Shown here piece after piece: positions 8,628-18,125 of a DNA stretch of 64,000 bases. Position 1 is the stretch's first letter. The number at the start of each line of letters is the position of its first letter. Origin of the DNA: an uncultured Arachnia sp. (GTDB taxonomy: Bacteria > Actinomycetota > Actinomycetes > Propionibacteriales > Propionibacteriaceae); assembly GCA_947493705.1 (NCBI GenBank), contig CANLSH010000002.1, forward strand, positions 62,001 through 126,000. The letters are read 5' to 3'. Both the position numbers and the translations under genes were made by a program. The notes under the pieces were generated by a model. That model was not told where the DNA came from and did not search any database. It worked only from the letters and a program-made list of their open reading frames with translations.

Positions 8628-9047
8628 ATGACAGGTGCCAGGCGACTGGTGGTGGGAGCGCTCATCGTCAACGACTTGACACAGCCGACGCGTGTCCTCG
8701 CGGCCCGTCGTTCCACCCCGCCGGTCGGTCGGTGGGAGTTTCCGGGCGGTAAGGTGGAGTTCGGCGAATCACCGCAGACCGCTCTCGTCCGGGAGATCTG
8801 GGAGGAGCTGGAGGTGTCTGTGGACGTGGGGCGCCGTTTGGACCCCACCTCCGGTGGCCGGTGGCCCATCTCGGATTCGTTGGAGATGGAGCTCTGGTGG
8901 TGCAGTACCTCAGGTGAGCCCAAGCCTGGGGATTCGCACGATGAACTGAGATGGCTGACGGCGGATGAGCTGGGTAGCGTCGAATGGCTCGAGGCCGACC
9001 TGGATGCTCTGGTCCTCGTGGCGGAAGGCCTGCGATCTGGACGATGA
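8628..9047 (+). CDS. MutT-type Nudix hydrolase
   Basis: A 139-residue Nudix protein. The Nudix box runs from GGKVEFGE through REIWEELEV (residues about 38-60), with the metal-binding REIWEE core intact. The preceding GRWEFPGGK and the later W-rich strand are typical of MutT-like (deoxy)nucleoside triphosphate pyrophosphohydrolases that sanitise oxidised nucleotides such as 8-oxo-dGTP. The ATG at 8628 has AAGG seven bases upstream; the ORF is open far upstream in this frame but that overlaps the previous gene out of frame. It converges with the membrane-protein gene, the stops being adjacent. Confidence 0.88.
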   Translation: MTGARRLVVGALIVNDLTQPTRVLAARRSTPPVGRWEFPGGKVEFGESPQTALVREIWEELEVSVDVGRRLDPTSGGRWPISDSLEMELWWCSTSGEPKPGDSHDELRWLTADELGSVEWLEADLDALVLVAEGLRSGR

Positions 9048-9476
9048 TCAGCTCTTGCGGGTATACACGGCGAAGGCGGCGACGCCGGTCAAGAGTTCGC
9101 ACACCATGAGCAGGAACAGGACTATCATCACGTCGGCGCCGAGGGCGATGGACACGCCAGCCACCCCAGTCAGGGGCAATGACAGCAGGCCCATCACTGC
9201 AAGGGTGCGGGTGAGGATGATGTCGTCGCGCTCGTCACCGAAGGAGGTGTAGGCGCGTTCAAACGTGGTGGCACCCGAAGAGGCATGTGAGACACGCCAT
9301 GCCATGATGAGTGCTGCGATGATCGCCATGCCTGCGCCCGCCAGGAAGCCATTGCCCATGTTTCCCGGTACCCGATCCCGTAAAAGGATCCCGACACTGA
9401 CGATGACCACGAGACCGACGGCGGCCAACAGGACGAAAAGACTCTTGTGGCGGGGTGTTGCTTCACGTGTCGACAT
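9048..9476 (-). CDS. Four-helix membrane protein paired with an XRE regulator
   Basis: A 142-residue integral membrane protein with four hydrophobic segments and a basic N-terminus. The ATG at 9476 has GAGGAG eight bases upstream and lies inside the end of the regulator gene, overlapping it by 14 bp, so the two are cotranscribed and probably translationally coupled. Pairs of a short Cro/C1-type regulator with a DUF2178-like small membrane protein are common in Gram-positives; the function of the membrane partner is not known. Confidence 0.75.
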   Translation of the reverse strand: MSTREATPRHKSLFVLLAAVGLVVIVSVGILLRDRVPGNMGNGFLAGAGMAIIAALIMAWRVSHASSGATTFERAYTSFGDERDDIILTRTLAVMGLLSLPLTGVAGVSIALGADVMIVLFLLMVCELLTGVAAFAVYTRKS

Positions 9477-9657
9477 GGAAGATCTCCTCAACGGTGCGAT
9501 GGAAGTGTCGGGCGATGGTTATAGCGAGAGGGAGGGATGGGTCATAGCGCCCGGTCTCGATGGAGTTGACCGTCTGGCGCGAGACGCTCAACTTCTCGGC
9601 CAGCTCGCGCTGGGACATGCCGCTCTCGACGCGTAGTTCACGAACATCGTTCTGCAT
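9463..9657 (-). CDS. Short XRE-family transcriptional regulator
   Basis: A 64-residue Cro/C1-type helix-turn-helix protein with little beyond the DNA-binding domain: SQRELAEKLSVSRQTVNSIETGRYDPSLPLA contains the recognition helix. Members of this short class (about 65 residues, ending in EEIF followed by a few residues) typically regulate their own operon and the membrane protein encoded downstream. A GAGGGAG lies about a dozen bases upstream of the ATG, and a near-consensus promoter precedes it. Confidence 0.9.
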   Translation of the reverse strand: MQNDVRELRVESGMSQRELAEKLSVSRQTVNSIETGRYDPSLPLAITIARHFHRTVEEIFHVDT

Positions 9658-9698
9658 GACGCCACCGCTCCCTCATGTCAAGCTCGCTTGTCATTTCA

Positions 9699-9727
9699 AA
9701 AGTACTCGACACGGTTTGTTGTGTCAA
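9699..9727 (-). promoter_or_regulatory. Near-consensus sigma-70-type promoter for the XRE operon
   Basis: On the minus strand TTGACA (9722-9727) is separated by exactly 17 bp from TACTTT (9699-9704), 41 bp upstream of the regulator start codon. Further TTGACA/TGACAAG-like words between the -10 and the start codon (9675-9692) could be operator half-sites for the autoregulator. Position, spacing and hexamers all fit a housekeeping promoter. Confidence 0.7.
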
Positions 9728-9892
9728 GGAGACTTGCCACCAAGTTCGGATCGCAGAGCAGCTCTTCGAGTGATGTGCCCGAGCGCGAGACAATGATTTG
9801 GTGTGGCCCAGGCGCCGGTCTGTTGGCAGCCAGGCCACACGAAAGCGATGCTGTATGGGAAGCTTGGGCCCGGTGGGGCTAGTCTCCGTGAC

Positions 9893-10504
9893 ATGAGCGA
9901 AGAATCCTTGGCCTCGGTGCCCGTTGGGCAGCGTGTGAGCGTACGCCGTCTCTGCGATGATGGCCGTCCCACCGACACCGTCGGAGTTGTGACCGAGCGC
10001 GACGAGGAGTCCGTCACGCTGGAAACCCGCCAGGGTCCAGTGCGTTTGTTGTTGTCCAACGTGCAGGTGTTTCGGCTCGTGGTTCCGGCCCCGTGGCGGA
10101 TCGCGAAGTTCCTGACACGCGGTGAGCTGGCCGTCCTCTCGTTGAGCACCCTGCTGGGACCGGAGGCGCCGACGCAGGACACGGCCGATCTGATCGATGG
10201 TTTGCTGGCGGCCGAGACTCCCGTCTTCCTGTTGACCGAGAACGAGGCTCAGGCCGTCTGGGACCTTGAGGGTCACGGCTTGGGGCATCTCAGCCCGCTG
10301 CTCCTGTGTCCGGACGCCGACCAGCCAGGCAGCGACCTCCTTGCCCTTGCCCACGCCCGCCTGCAGGACCAGCTGGGCGGCGCGGTCGCGGCGGGTGACG
10401 TGCACTTCACCGCGACGGATCCCCATGCCGTCGAGGCTGCCAGGCAGTTTGGTTGGCAGGCCAGAATCTTCACGCCACCGGATTCCCAGGCATCACGCAT
10501 CTAG
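9893..10504 (+). CDS. Conserved hypothetical protein, SH3-like N-terminus and HAD-like C-terminus
   Basis: A 203-residue protein I cannot assign firmly. Residues 8-65 (VGQRVSVRRL through LSNVQVFRLV) read like the small beta-barrel domain found at the N-terminus of some actinobacterial acetyltransferases. The C-terminal part ends in DVHFTATDPHAVEAARQFGW, which resembles the last motif of HAD phosphatases (DD-x-VEAA-x-GW), though no DxD motif is present. Catalytic activity is therefore doubtful. The start is set at the ATG at 9893; an ORF extension upstream overlaps the promoter region. The next gene follows after 10 bp and is probably in the same operon. Confidence 0.6.
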   Translation: MSEESLASVPVGQRVSVRRLCDDGRPTDTVGVVTERDEESVTLETRQGPVRLLLSNVQVFRLVVPAPWRIAKFLTRGELAVLSLSTLLGPEAPTQDTADLIDGLLAAETPVFLLTENEAQAVWDLEGHGLGHLSPLLLCPDADQPGSDLLALAHARLQDQLGGAVAAGDVHFTATDPHAVEAARQFGWQARIFTPPDSQASRI

Positions 10505-10514
10505 CCTGTGATGT

Positions 10515-11054
10515 GTGACGCGCATCCTACCGACCCCGGCCGACAGTATCGACGGACTGGTAACCCCGTCAGCTGCCCTGGCCAGAAGCTACGTGGGCTG
10601 GCGCGTGGACGGATTCCTGTACCAGTGGGAGAAGGCTGAGGGGTTCGAGAAGTGGCTCGCGTTCTGGCTTGCCACCCAAGCCATGATCGAGACCTTTTTC
10701 CTGGTGTTCGTCTATGCCGTGTTCTTCCGATCATCTCGTCGGCGTTACTACATGACTGAGTCGCGCGACGCCGTCCTGGGGATTGCACTGCGCCGCGGGC
10801 GATGGCGGATCATCGATCAAGCGGTGGCCCAGCCGGGCACGGGCAGCGGGCAGGCGCTGTTCGAGGTGCTGCGACCCACGCTGCTGCGAGAGGCTGATGG
10901 TCAGGGAATCACCCTCGAGGCCTACGCTGCGTCGCAACTTCTTGCCGATCGATACAAGACACTACTGCCCGGAATGGTCATCGTGCGGCGCGCCCTCTTC
11001 CGAGGGCTTCTGATGCGGCGCGAACCCGAAACGGTCACGCCCGAAGATACGTGA
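10515..11054 (+). CDS. Hypothetical protein with central hydrophobic helix
   Basis: A 179-residue protein of unknown function starting with GTG, 10 bp after the preceding gene. It has a hydrophobic stretch near residues 50-72 (WLATQAMIETFFLVFVYAVFF) flanked by a basic RSSRRRYY motif, which could be a single membrane helix with a cytoplasmic C-terminal domain. No enzymatic motif is evident. Operon partner: the SH3/HAD-like gene upstream. Confidence 0.55.
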   Translation: MTRILPTPADSIDGLVTPSAALARSYVGWRVDGFLYQWEKAEGFEKWLAFWLATQAMIETFFLVFVYAVFFRSSRRRYYMTESRDAVLGIALRRGRWRIIDQAVAQPGTGSGQALFEVLRPTLLREADGQGITLEAYAASQLLADRYKTLLPGMVIVRRALFRGLLMRREPETVTPEDT

Positions 11055-11391
11055 GAACTGCCTGGACCCGCCCCGCGGCAGTCGGTGAATCTGGGGGACC
11101 TCTGGTGGGATCGCGGGTGTCTGGCATCGTCTTGATGCCTTCGACGGCTCGCTCGAGATCGTCAGCCCCGTGGGTGGAGGAACTTCTGCGAGCGTCAAGC
11201 TACCGCGGACCACATGAGGAATTGAACGTGTTCCGCTAAGCGTCGAGGTTGCCGTCTTGCCCGGCGCGAACATGCGAACTGTTGTCGGGCATGGCATCAT
11301 CTTTGGGCGCGTGCGCTGGTGTCCAGAGTGATTGATCATGGTTGATTGGCTACGGGAGTGATGGTGACGTCGTAGCTGAATTATTCGCGAT
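11055..11391 (+). other. Intergenic region without a convincing gene
   Basis: About 340 bp between the hypothetical membrane protein and the convergent SDR gene. A 62-codon frame at 11051-11239 exists but has a composition unlike its neighbours and no Shine-Dalgarno. The last 90 bases are relatively AT-rich. No strong hairpin with a T-run was found. Confidence 0.5.
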
Positions 11392-12156
11392 TCAGTGCAG
11401 AAGGGACAGTCCGCCATCGATTGGGAGAGCAACTCCGGTGATGTAGGAGGCCTGATCAGAACACAGCCGAACCACTGCCTCCGCCTGTTCCTCGGCTGAG
11501 CCCATGCGTTTCATTGGGATGCCTGACAGCTCGGCCTCGTACTGCTCGGGTGATTCTTCTGCCCAGGACTGAATAGCAGCGGTAATGGTGGCACCGGGGC
11601 AGATGGCGTTGACACGGATGGCATGGGGGGCGTTCTCCGTCGCGGCGGTTTTGGTCAGGCCAAGCACACCCCACTTGCTGCTGTTGTAGGGAGAGAGCCC
11701 CGCGTTGGCGCTGAATCCTGCTGTGGATGCAGTGTTGACGATTGCACCTGGAGTCTGTTGAGACCTGAACTGACGGATCTGGTGCTTCAGGCAATACATC
11801 ATTCCGAAAAGGTTGATGCCGAAGATGCGCTCCCAAGTTGCGCCCTCCTGCTCGACGATCGGAAGGTTCGGGGCACCCACGCCAGCGTTGTTGTGTGCGA
11901 AGTCCAGTTGGCCCCATAGTTCGACCACCCGGTGGACCAACGCTTCGGCGCTGGATTCCTTGGCTGCGTCACCTGCCAGGAACTCTGCTGTTCCACCGGC
12001 ATCGCGAATCATCTTGACCGTCTGGTTTCCAGCATCGTCATCGATGTCCGAGACCAGAACTTTGGCTCCCGCACGGGCGAAGGCGAGCGCGCTGGCCCGG
12101 CCGATCCCGGCTCCCGATGCGGTGACCAATCCGTTCTTGCCGTCCATCACACCCAT
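11392..12156 (-). CDS. SDR-family NAD(P)-dependent oxidoreductase
   Basis: A 254-residue classical short-chain dehydrogenase. The cofactor loop is TASGAGIGRA (residues 11-20), NNAG occurs near 87, the catalytic Ser lies in NTASTAG and the Tyr-Lys pair in YNSSK (near 158-162), followed by the CPG motif of the substrate loop. Asp after the second strand (VSDIDDD) suggests NAD(H) preference. The ATG at 12156 follows AGGAG by seven bases, which decides the start over a much longer open frame. The substrate is unknown. Confidence 0.9.
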   Translation of the reverse strand: MGVMDGKNGLVTASGAGIGRASALAFARAGAKVLVSDIDDDAGNQTVKMIRDAGGTAEFLAGDAAKESSAEALVHRVVELWGQLDFAHNNAGVGAPNLPIVEQEGATWERIFGINLFGMMYCLKHQIRQFRSQQTPGAIVNTASTAGFSANAGLSPYNSSKWGVLGLTKTAATENAPHAIRVNAICPGATITAAIQSWAEESPEQYEAELSGIPMKRMGSAEEQAEAVVRLCSDQASYITGVALPIDGGLSLLH

Positions 12157-12319
12157 GATTCTGCTCCTGACTGTCTGGACCATATCCGCCCCAGCGCAAG
12201 GCGATTTCTTGCAATGATCGTCGGTCCATCGACAGCTTAGGGCGTCTCGCGGGTCAACCCGGAAGGTCCTTCTGTCGTACCTGACGGCCATCGTCCATCT
12301 CATCGTGCATGGGGGCGGA

Positions 12320-12496
12320 ATGACTGAGTGCGCTCAATCGGCGGCGATCGCGGAGCGGTATGCCAGGGAGAACTACATGCAGCAGGTGGCTGGCTCATCG
12401 CCGGCGGATCAGATCGCCAGCGCGAAGAAGCTCCTCGATGCCGGAACCATCTCTGACGATGAGTACGAACTACTGAAGGTCAAGGCGCTGCGCTGA
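12320..12496 (+). CDS. Small SHOCT-domain protein
   Basis: A 58-residue protein whose C-terminal half is a SHOCT domain (DQIASAKKLLDAGTISDDEY, then the ELLKVKAL end), a short alpha-helical oligomerisation module. It stands alone without the membrane segment many SHOCT proteins carry. The exact start is uncertain (ATG at 12320, or GTG at 12305); a purine-rich GGGGGCGGA precedes the ATG closely. Function unknown. Confidence 0.75.
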   Translation: MTECAQSAAIAERYARENYMQQVAGSSPADQIASAKKLLDAGTISDDEYELLKVKALR

Positions 12497-12540
12497 CTTC
12501 GAGGTGACCAGCAGCCGGAGCGGCGCCTACGATCTCACAC

Positions 12541-13230
12541 ATGCATGACGACGACTTGGCCAACCTGTATGCACCGTTCGGGCTGGTCGTCACGGCGGGA
12601 AACATCACACTGCGACTGTTCAGGGATGCCGACCTGCCCGCCTATGCCGAGCTCATCTCGTCGCCGTTGTTTCAGGACGAGAAGGCTCCGTACGTCTTCG
12701 GATGGTGGGCGAGAGATCCCGTCGTTCGGTTGCGGGAAGGCCTGCAGTGGCTGTGGCGGGCGCGGGCCAGCATCACTCCGGAGAGCTGGACGCTGACGAT
12801 GGGCGTGTTCGAAGGTGATCGGCTGGTGGGCGCCCAGGATGTCGCAGCTCGTGAATTTGGCAAGCTGCGCGTCGTCGAATCCGGCTCCTACGTGCGGCTG
12901 GATGCACAGGGACGCGGAATCGGCACATTGATGCGGCAGATGATGTTGGTGTTGGCATTCGACCACCTTGGTGCCATGAGAGCCGAGTCGGGAGCGATCA
13001 CCGGAAACGACATGTCGCTGGCAGTCTCGCGCCACTGCGGCTATCAGCTGGATGGTACAGAAATCACCATGAATGGGGATCTCCGCGTGGAACTCCAGCG
13101 CGTGGCCGTGACCCCGGACACCTTCATCCGACCCGACATCGACGTGACTGTCCGGGGACTCACGGCGGAACTACGGGAGCAACTCGGGGCGGACAGAACA
13201 TCCCTCCGAGTGGTGCTCGGACCGGAATGA
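12541..13230 (+). CDS. GNAT-family N-acetyltransferase (RimJ/RimL-like)
   Basis: A 229-residue GCN5-related acetyltransferase. The acetyl-CoA pyrophosphate loop is in AQGRGIGTLM (near 122-131), preceded by the beta-strand SGSYVRLD and followed by the ALAF/SGAITGN segment seen in RimJ/RimL relatives. The last 40 residues are an extension beyond the fold. Such enzymes modify ribosomal proteins, aminoglycosides or small metabolites; the substrate is not predictable here. Confidence 0.85.
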   Translation: MHDDDLANLYAPFGLVVTAGNITLRLFRDADLPAYAELISSPLFQDEKAPYVFGWWARDPVVRLREGLQWLWRARASITPESWTLTMGVFEGDRLVGAQDVAAREFGKLRVVESGSYVRLDAQGRGIGTLMRQMMLVLAFDHLGAMRAESGAITGNDMSLAVSRHCGYQLDGTEITMNGDLRVELQRVAVTPDTFIRPDIDVTVRGLTAELREQLGADRTSLRVVLGPE

Positions 13231-13279
13231 CTTATTGTGTTCCCGGCGGGCGCAGTGCCACGACCATGAGGGGATGACC

Positions 13280-13891
13280 ATGGAGACCAGCCGAATAGAA
13301 GCATTCAGTGACGGTGTGCTGGCCATCATCATCACGATCATGGTGCTGGAACTGCGAATACCCGAGGGTGCAGCCGTTGGCGATCTCCTGCGCGAAACCG
13401 GTACGGGCCTGCTGAGCTACATCCTCAGTTTCGTCTACATTGGGCTCTACTGGAACAACCACCACCACCTGTTCCAGTTGACAGGTCGCATCACCGGCGC
13501 AATGTTGTGGGCAAACCTGCACCTGCTGTTCTGGCTGTCTCTGCTGCCCTTCAGTACGGCGTGGATGGATGAGACGGGTTTCGCGCGAGCGCCCGTCATG
13601 GTCTACGGCTCGAACCTGTTGGGCGCCGCGATCGCCTTCTTTGTCCTCCAGAAGATGATCATCATTTCCCAGGGTGAGGGATCGGTCCTGCAACGGGCAG
13701 TGGGGAGGGACCTCAAGGCGAAGATCTCCACGGCCCTTTACATACTCGGCGTCGTCTTCGCCGTTTTCATCGGTTCCTCCATCATCCCCACACTGCTTGC
13801 GATGGCGTGCTTCGTGGGAGTAGCCATCATGTGGCTGGTTCCTGACCGCCGCATGGAGCGGGTCATCGTGGAACGGGAGGCCTCTGAATGA
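13280..13891 (+). CDS. TMEM175-family potassium channel (DUF1211)
   Basis: A 203-residue, six-helix membrane protein with the family hallmark RIEAFSDGVLAIIITIMVLEL in the first helix; the FSD motif lines the pore of bacterial TMEM175 K+ channels. A second conserved patch is the WNNHHHLF stretch after helix 2. The start is set at the ATG at 13280 because GAGGGG lies six bases upstream; the open frame continues to 13235. It overlaps nothing and converges with the UvrA-like gene at 13899. Confidence 0.88.
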   Translation: METSRIEAFSDGVLAIIITIMVLELRIPEGAAVGDLLRETGTGLLSYILSFVYIGLYWNNHHHLFQLTGRITGAMLWANLHLLFWLSLLPFSTAWMDETGFARAPVMVYGSNLLGAAIAFFVLQKMIIISQGEGSVLQRAVGRDLKAKISTALYILGVVFAVFIGSSIIPTLLAMACFVGVAIMWLVPDRRMERVIVEREASE

Positions 13892-13898
13892 AGGGGCG

Positions 13899-16355
13899 TT
13901 ATCCCAATGCAGGTGTCGGCTGGGGACCGCGACGCCGTGCCAGGTAAGGACCAGTGACACTTGCGGTGTTTCCGGCGATTTCCTCAGGCGTGCCCTCAGC
14001 CATCACCGTGCCGCCGTTGTCACCGCCGCCGGGCCCCAGATCGATGATCCAGTCAGCTGAGGCAATCGCATCCAGGTCGTGTTCCACCACCACGACGGTG
14101 TTGCCAGCGTCGACCAATGCATGCAACTGGCGCATCAGGAGCGCGACGTCGGCGGGATGCAGCCCCGCGGTGGGCTCATCCAAGAGGTAGAGCGTATGGC
14201 CCCGCCGTGCCCGCTGCAGCTCGGTGGCGATTTTGATGCGTTGCGCTTCTCCACCGCTCAGTTCTGTGGCTGGCTGTCCGAGCCGGAGGTAGCCCAAGCC
14301 CACATCACGCAGGGTTTCCAGGCTGCGGGAGGCGCTGGGCACATCGGCGAAGAAGGTGGCGGCCTCGTCCACGGACATCCCCAGCACCTCGGCGATGTTC
14401 TTGTTGTGCCACGACACTTCGAGGGTCTCCCGGTTGTAGCGGGCACCGTGACAGGTGGGACAGGGGCCGTAGGTGCCGGGGAGGAAGAGTAGTTCCACCT
14501 CAACGAAACCCTCACCCTGGCATGTGGGGCAGCGGCCGTCGGCCACGTTGAAGGAGAACCGGCCCGGCGCCCAGCCCCGGCCCTTGGCCCCGTCCGTGGC
14601 GGCAAACAGTTTTCGTACCACGTCGAACATCCCGGTGTAGGTGGCGAGCGTGGAACGCGGGGTGCGACCGATGGGGCGCTGATCAACGCGGACGAGTCGG
14701 TTGAATGCCTCAAGACCGGCGACGTCCGCCACATCCACTTCGAGCGTTGCGTCGTCCTCATCCGGAGCGACGTCCAACCAGCGACGCACCACTTCCGACA
14801 GCACCTGTGTCACGAGCGTCGACTTGCCGGAACCGGACACCCCTGTGACGGCGGTCAGAACACACAGGGGGATCTTCACCGACAGGTCGCGCAGGTTATG
14901 CCTGGTGACTCCAAGGAGTCGCAGTTGGCCGCCGGGGGAGCGGGGTGAGTGCCGCAGCGGTTCGGCACGTCCGAAAAGGTGGTGGCTGGTGACGGACTCG
15001 CCCACCTGCTCCAACCCGTCCACCGGCCCGCTGTAGAGAACCTGGCCGCCGCCCTCGCCCGCGGCGGGTCCGATGTCGACGATCCAGTCAGCCCGGCGCA
15101 CCACATCCATGTCGTGCTCCACCACGAACAGGGAGTTCCCGGAGGCCTTCAGCTGCTCCAAGACATCCAGGAGCGGTTCGGCGTCGGCCGGGTGGAGCCC
15201 GGCGGAGGGTTCATCCAGGACGTAGACGACGCCAAACAGACCGGAACGCAACTGCGTGGCGATCCGCAGGCGCTGCGCCTCTCCCGGTGACAGTGTGGTG
15301 GAGCGACGCCCCAGACTCAGATATCCCAAACCCAATCCGAGCAGAATCTCGATGCGGGCGAGGAGATCGGCTGAAATGCGTACCGCTGCATCGGTTCTCT
15401 CTCCTGAGGAAGCTGACGAGATCGCGGACGTTGCGTCGGTCTGCTCGGCGATGAGGCGTAGGAGGCTGGCGACGTCGGTCAGCGAGAGCGTGTTCATCTC
15501 CGCGATGCTGTGGTGACCAATCGTGACGGCCAGCGCGCCGGCTCGCAGACCGCTCCCGTGGCATTCGGGGCAGGTGATGCTCTCGGTGAAGCGCAGCGCC
15601 TTGTCGCGCATCATCTGGCTGCTCGAATCGGCAAGGACGTGCATGATGTGCTTGCGGGCGCTCCAGAACTTGCCCCTGTAGCCATGGTCGATGCGGTCAG
15701 CTTGGGGAGCGATGAAGACTTTGGGCTGTTCGTCGGTGAACAGCAACCAGTCGCGATTCTCCTGGCTCAGCGTGTGCCACGGCGCGTCGATGTCGATGCC
15801 GAGTCCGTTGACGATGCTGCGCTGGTTCGCACCCTGCCACGCCCCCGGCCACGCGGCTATGGCACCTTCGCGGATGCTGAGCGTGGGGTCCGGCACCATG
15901 AGCTCGGTGGTGACGTCATGGACCACGCCCAGTCCGTCACACCTGCGGCAGGCGCCAGGGGCAGTGTTGGGTGAGAAGGACTCGGCTTCCAGCCGCGCTG
16001 CGCCCGCCGGGTACGTGCCGGCGCGGGAGTAGAGCATGCGCAACAGGTTGGACAAGGTGGTGATGGTGCCGACGCTCGAGCGTGAACTGGGTGTTCCCCG
16101 CCGTTGCTGCAGGGCGACGGCCGGTGGAAGACCGGTGATCTCGGTGACGTGCGGGGCTCCCACCTGTGCAAGGAGTCGACGGGCATAGGGGGCCACTGAT
16201 TCAAAGTAGCGCCGCTGCGCCTCGGCGTAGAGGGTGCCGAAGGCCAGCGACGACTTGCCGGAGCCAGAAACACCGGTGAAGGCGACGAAAGAGTCGCGGG
16301 GAATATCGACGTCCACTGCCTGAAGATTGTTCTCAGTGGCGCCACGCACCGCCAC
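13899..16355 (-). CDS. UvrA-like excinuclease ATPase (class II, UvrA2 type)
   Basis: An 818-residue protein with two ABC modules: Walker [10 protein letters not shown] (near 28) and GVSGSGKST (near 503), signatures LSPGEAQR (near 355) and LSGGEAQR (near 698), and two [30 protein letters not shown] Walker B regions. Zinc knuckles CRRCDG, CPECHG, CPTCQG and CPTCHG are retained. It is about 130 residues shorter than housekeeping UvrA, the size of UvrA2/DrrC-like proteins that lack the UvrB-binding domain and are linked to tolerance of DNA-binding drugs. No uvrB or uvrC is nearby. The start is a GTG; a stop lies eight codons further upstream. Confidence 0.88.
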   Translation of the reverse strand: MAVRGATENNLQAVDVDIPRDSFVAFTGVSGSGKSSLAFGTLYAEAQRRYFESVAPYARRLLAQVGAPHVTEITGLPPAVALQQRRGTPSSRSSVGTITTLSNLLRMLYSRAGTYPAGAARLEAESFSPNTAPGACRRCDGLGVVHDVTTELMVPDPTLSIREGAIAAWPGAWQGANQRSIVNGLGIDIDAPWHTLSQENRDWLLFTDEQPKVFIAPQADRIDHGYRGKFWSARKHIMHVLADSSSQMMRDKALRFTESITCPECHGSGLRAGALAVTIGHHSIAEMNTLSLTDVASLLRLIAEQTDATSAISSASSGERTDAAVRISADLLARIEILLGLGLGYLSLGRRSTTLSPGEAQRLRIATQLRSGLFGVVYVLDEPSAGLHPADAEPLLDVLEQLKASGNSLFVVEHDMDVVRRADWIVDIGPAAGEGGGQVLYSGPVDGLEQVGESVTSHHLFGRAEPLRHSPRSPGGQLRLLGVTRHNLRDLSVKIPLCVLTAVTGVSGSGKSTLVTQVLSEVVRRWLDVAPDEDDATLEVDVADVAGLEAFNRLVRVDQRPIGRTPRSTLATYTGMFDVVRKLFAATDGAKGRGWAPGRFSFNVADGRCPTCQGEGFVEVELLFLPGTYGPCPTCHGARYNRETLEVSWHNKNIAEVLGMSVDEAATFFADVPSASRSLETLRDVGLGYLRLGQPATELSGGEAQRIKIATELQRARRGHTLYLLDEPTAGLHPADVALLMRQLHALVDAGNTVVVVEHDLDAIASADWIIDLGPGGGDNGGTVMAEGTPEEIAGNTASVTGPYLARRRGPQPTPALG

Positions 16356-16427
16356 GAATCCCGGTTCCTGCAGCGTCTATCACGCATTGACCCTACCCAG
16401 AGCCTGGTCAGTGGCAGGATGAGGAGT

Positions 16428-17465
16428 ATGTATCCCACTTATATCCCTGACCCTGATCGCTACGACGGCCGCATGCCGTATCGACGCTGCGGCCGCTCCG
16501 GTTTACAACTGCCCCTGATCTCGTTGGGCCTGTGGCAGAACTTCGGCGACGACAAACCGATGGAGACGCAGCGCGCCATCATCCGTCGAGCCTTCGACGC
16601 GGGCATCACCCACTTCGATCTGGCCAACAACTACGGCCCGCCCTACGGCCAGGCTGAAACCAATTTCGGCACCATCATGAAGCAGGATCTGGCACCGTTT
16701 CGCGATGAACTCATCATCTCCTCCAAGGCTGGCTACGACATGTGGGCCGGGCCCTACGGTCAGGGTGGAGGCTCGCGGAAGTACATGCTGGCCTCGCTGG
16801 ATCAGTCGTTGAAGCGCATGGACCTGGACTACGTCGACATCTTCTACTCGCACCGCTTTGACCCGGATACGCCGCTCGAGGAGACGATGATGGCGCTGGA
16901 TCGGGCGGTGCGCTCGGGCAGGGCGCTGTACGTGGGCATCTCGTCGTACTCGGCCACCAAGACCCGCGAGGCCGCCACCATCGCACGGGACCTCGGTACG
17001 CCTTTGCTCATCCACCAGCCGAGTTACTCGATGTTGAACCGCTGGATTGAACCGGACCTGCTCAACGCCTGCGAATCCGAAGGTATGGGCATGATCGCCT
17101 TCACGGCGCTGGCTCAGGGGCTTCTCACCAACAAATACCTCGACGGTATCCCCGTGGATTCCCGCATGGCACGGGAGGGCACCCTGTCGAAGGACCAGCT
17201 GGATGAGCAGACACTCAACCACATCAAGGCGTTGCACGAGATCGCGCAGGAACGTGGGCAGGAGCTGGCGCAGATGGCGCTGGCCTGGGTGCTGCGTGAC
17301 GAACGCATGACAACGACGCTGATCGGAGCTTCGTCGGTGAAGCAGCTCGAATCCAACCTGGAGGCGGTCACGAACCTGGACTTCACCGACGACGAGTTGG
17401 AACGCATCGATCAGCACGCCAAGGATGCCGGCATCAATCTGTGGGCAGAGTCAGCCAGCCACTGA
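16428..17465 (+). CDS. Aldo/keto reductase (YghZ / L-glyceraldehyde 3-phosphate reductase type)
   Basis: A 345-residue NADPH-dependent reductase with a TIM barrel. The N-terminus PDRYDGRMPYRRCGRSGL, then LGLWQNFGDD, is characteristic of the YghZ/Gpr subgroup. The catalytic Asp is in FDLANNYGPPYG, Lys in SSKAGYDMW and His in FYSHRFD. C-terminal LIGASSVKQLESN binds the cofactor. Likely roles are detoxification of glyceraldehyde 3-phosphate or methylglyoxal. An in-frame ATG at 16419 is an alternative start; neither has an ideally spaced Shine-Dalgarno. Its stop abuts the stop of the convergent DUF779 gene with no gap. Confidence 0.9.
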   Translation: MYPTYIPDPDRYDGRMPYRRCGRSGLQLPLISLGLWQNFGDDKPMETQRAIIRRAFDAGITHFDLANNYGPPYGQAETNFGTIMKQDLAPFRDELIISSKAGYDMWAGPYGQGGGSRKYMLASLDQSLKRMDLDYVDIFYSHRFDPDTPLEETMMALDRAVRSGRALYVGISSYSATKTREAATIARDLGTPLLIHQPSYSMLNRWIEPDLLNACESEGMGMIAFTALAQGLLTNKYLDGIPVDSRMAREGTLSKDQLDEQTLNHIKALHEIAQERGQELAQMALAWVLRDERMTTTLIGASSVKQLESNLEAVTNLDFTDDELERIDQHAKDAGINLWAESASH

Positions 17466-18032
17466 TCAATCGGGGATTGCGCACGCGTCCTCCACCTCGG
17501 CCACGACCTGCGGGTAGGTCGCGGCTGGTGGACGCTGTCCTGCTTCCCAGTCGGCGCCCGTCAGCACTCGCTGATTCTCCAGCGCGCGGACCTCGGCGGG
17601 GTTGAAAACCCGGGAACGGGTGAGGAACCTCAGTCCCTCCGGGGCGTCCAGGCTGAAGCCGGCGCCCCGGCCGGGCACGACGTCGAGCACGAGCTGGGTG
17701 TGGCGCCAGGTGGCGAACTGCTGCGCCGAAATCCACACCGGCACACTCTCGGCGTCCGTCGGTGCATCCGGCAGTATCTCCTCCAGGGCCAGCCGTAGAT
17801 CGAGCACGCCGAGCAGCACCTCGCGGTCACCGACGGTGAACTCTCCCTGCGGGTAACACATGGGCGATGAGCCGTCGCAGCAACCGCCGGACTGGTGCAG
17901 CATGAGGGGGCCGTGCTTACCGCGGAGCAGGACGAGCAATTCCATGGCGGATGGCAAGACGACGACGCGCGGGACGAGGACGGTGCTCCCCATCCCGGGT
18001 GCTGCGTCAGCGGCGGATGGTGTGGCTGTCAT
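17466..18032 (-). CDS. DUF779 protein associated with aldehyde dehydrogenase
   Basis: A 188-residue protein of the DUF779 family. The core motif HGPLMLHQSGGCCDGSSPMC (residues 40-59) has three conserved cysteines, followed by W-x-HTQLVLDVVPGRGAGFSLD and GLRFLTRSR. The family is typically encoded next to aldehyde dehydrogenases, as here, and is suspected to help their function, but the biochemical role is not established. About 45 residues at the C-terminus exceed the usual DUF779 length. AGGA nine bases upstream supports the ATG at 18032. Confidence 0.88.
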   Translation of the reverse strand: MTATPSAADAAPGMGSTVLVPRVVVLPSAMELLVLLRGKHGPLMLHQSGGCCDGSSPMCYPQGEFTVGDREVLLGVLDLRLALEEILPDAPTDAESVPVWISAQQFATWRHTQLVLDVVPGRGAGFSLDAPEGLRFLTRSRVFNPAEVRALENQRVLTGADWEAGQRPPAATYPQVVAEVEDACAIPD

Positions 18033-18125
18033 GATGAGCGTTCCTGTCTCCGTGTCCTGCATTCGGGTCGTACGAAAGGGCGGTGATGGCCGGATGATCA
18101 TCCGCCACCACCGCCACTCCTGCAC

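Noticed and set aside
11051-11239. 62-codon frame after the hypothetical membrane protein
   Set aside because: No ribosome-binding site, unusual composition and no similarity to anything recognisable.
17459-17471. 13-base match to the end of the dispersed element at the junction of the aldo/keto reductase and DUF779 genes
   Set aside because: Both genes read through it to normal ends with zero gap, there is no opposite end or duplication, and TGATCA is a short palindromic core that recurs by chance.
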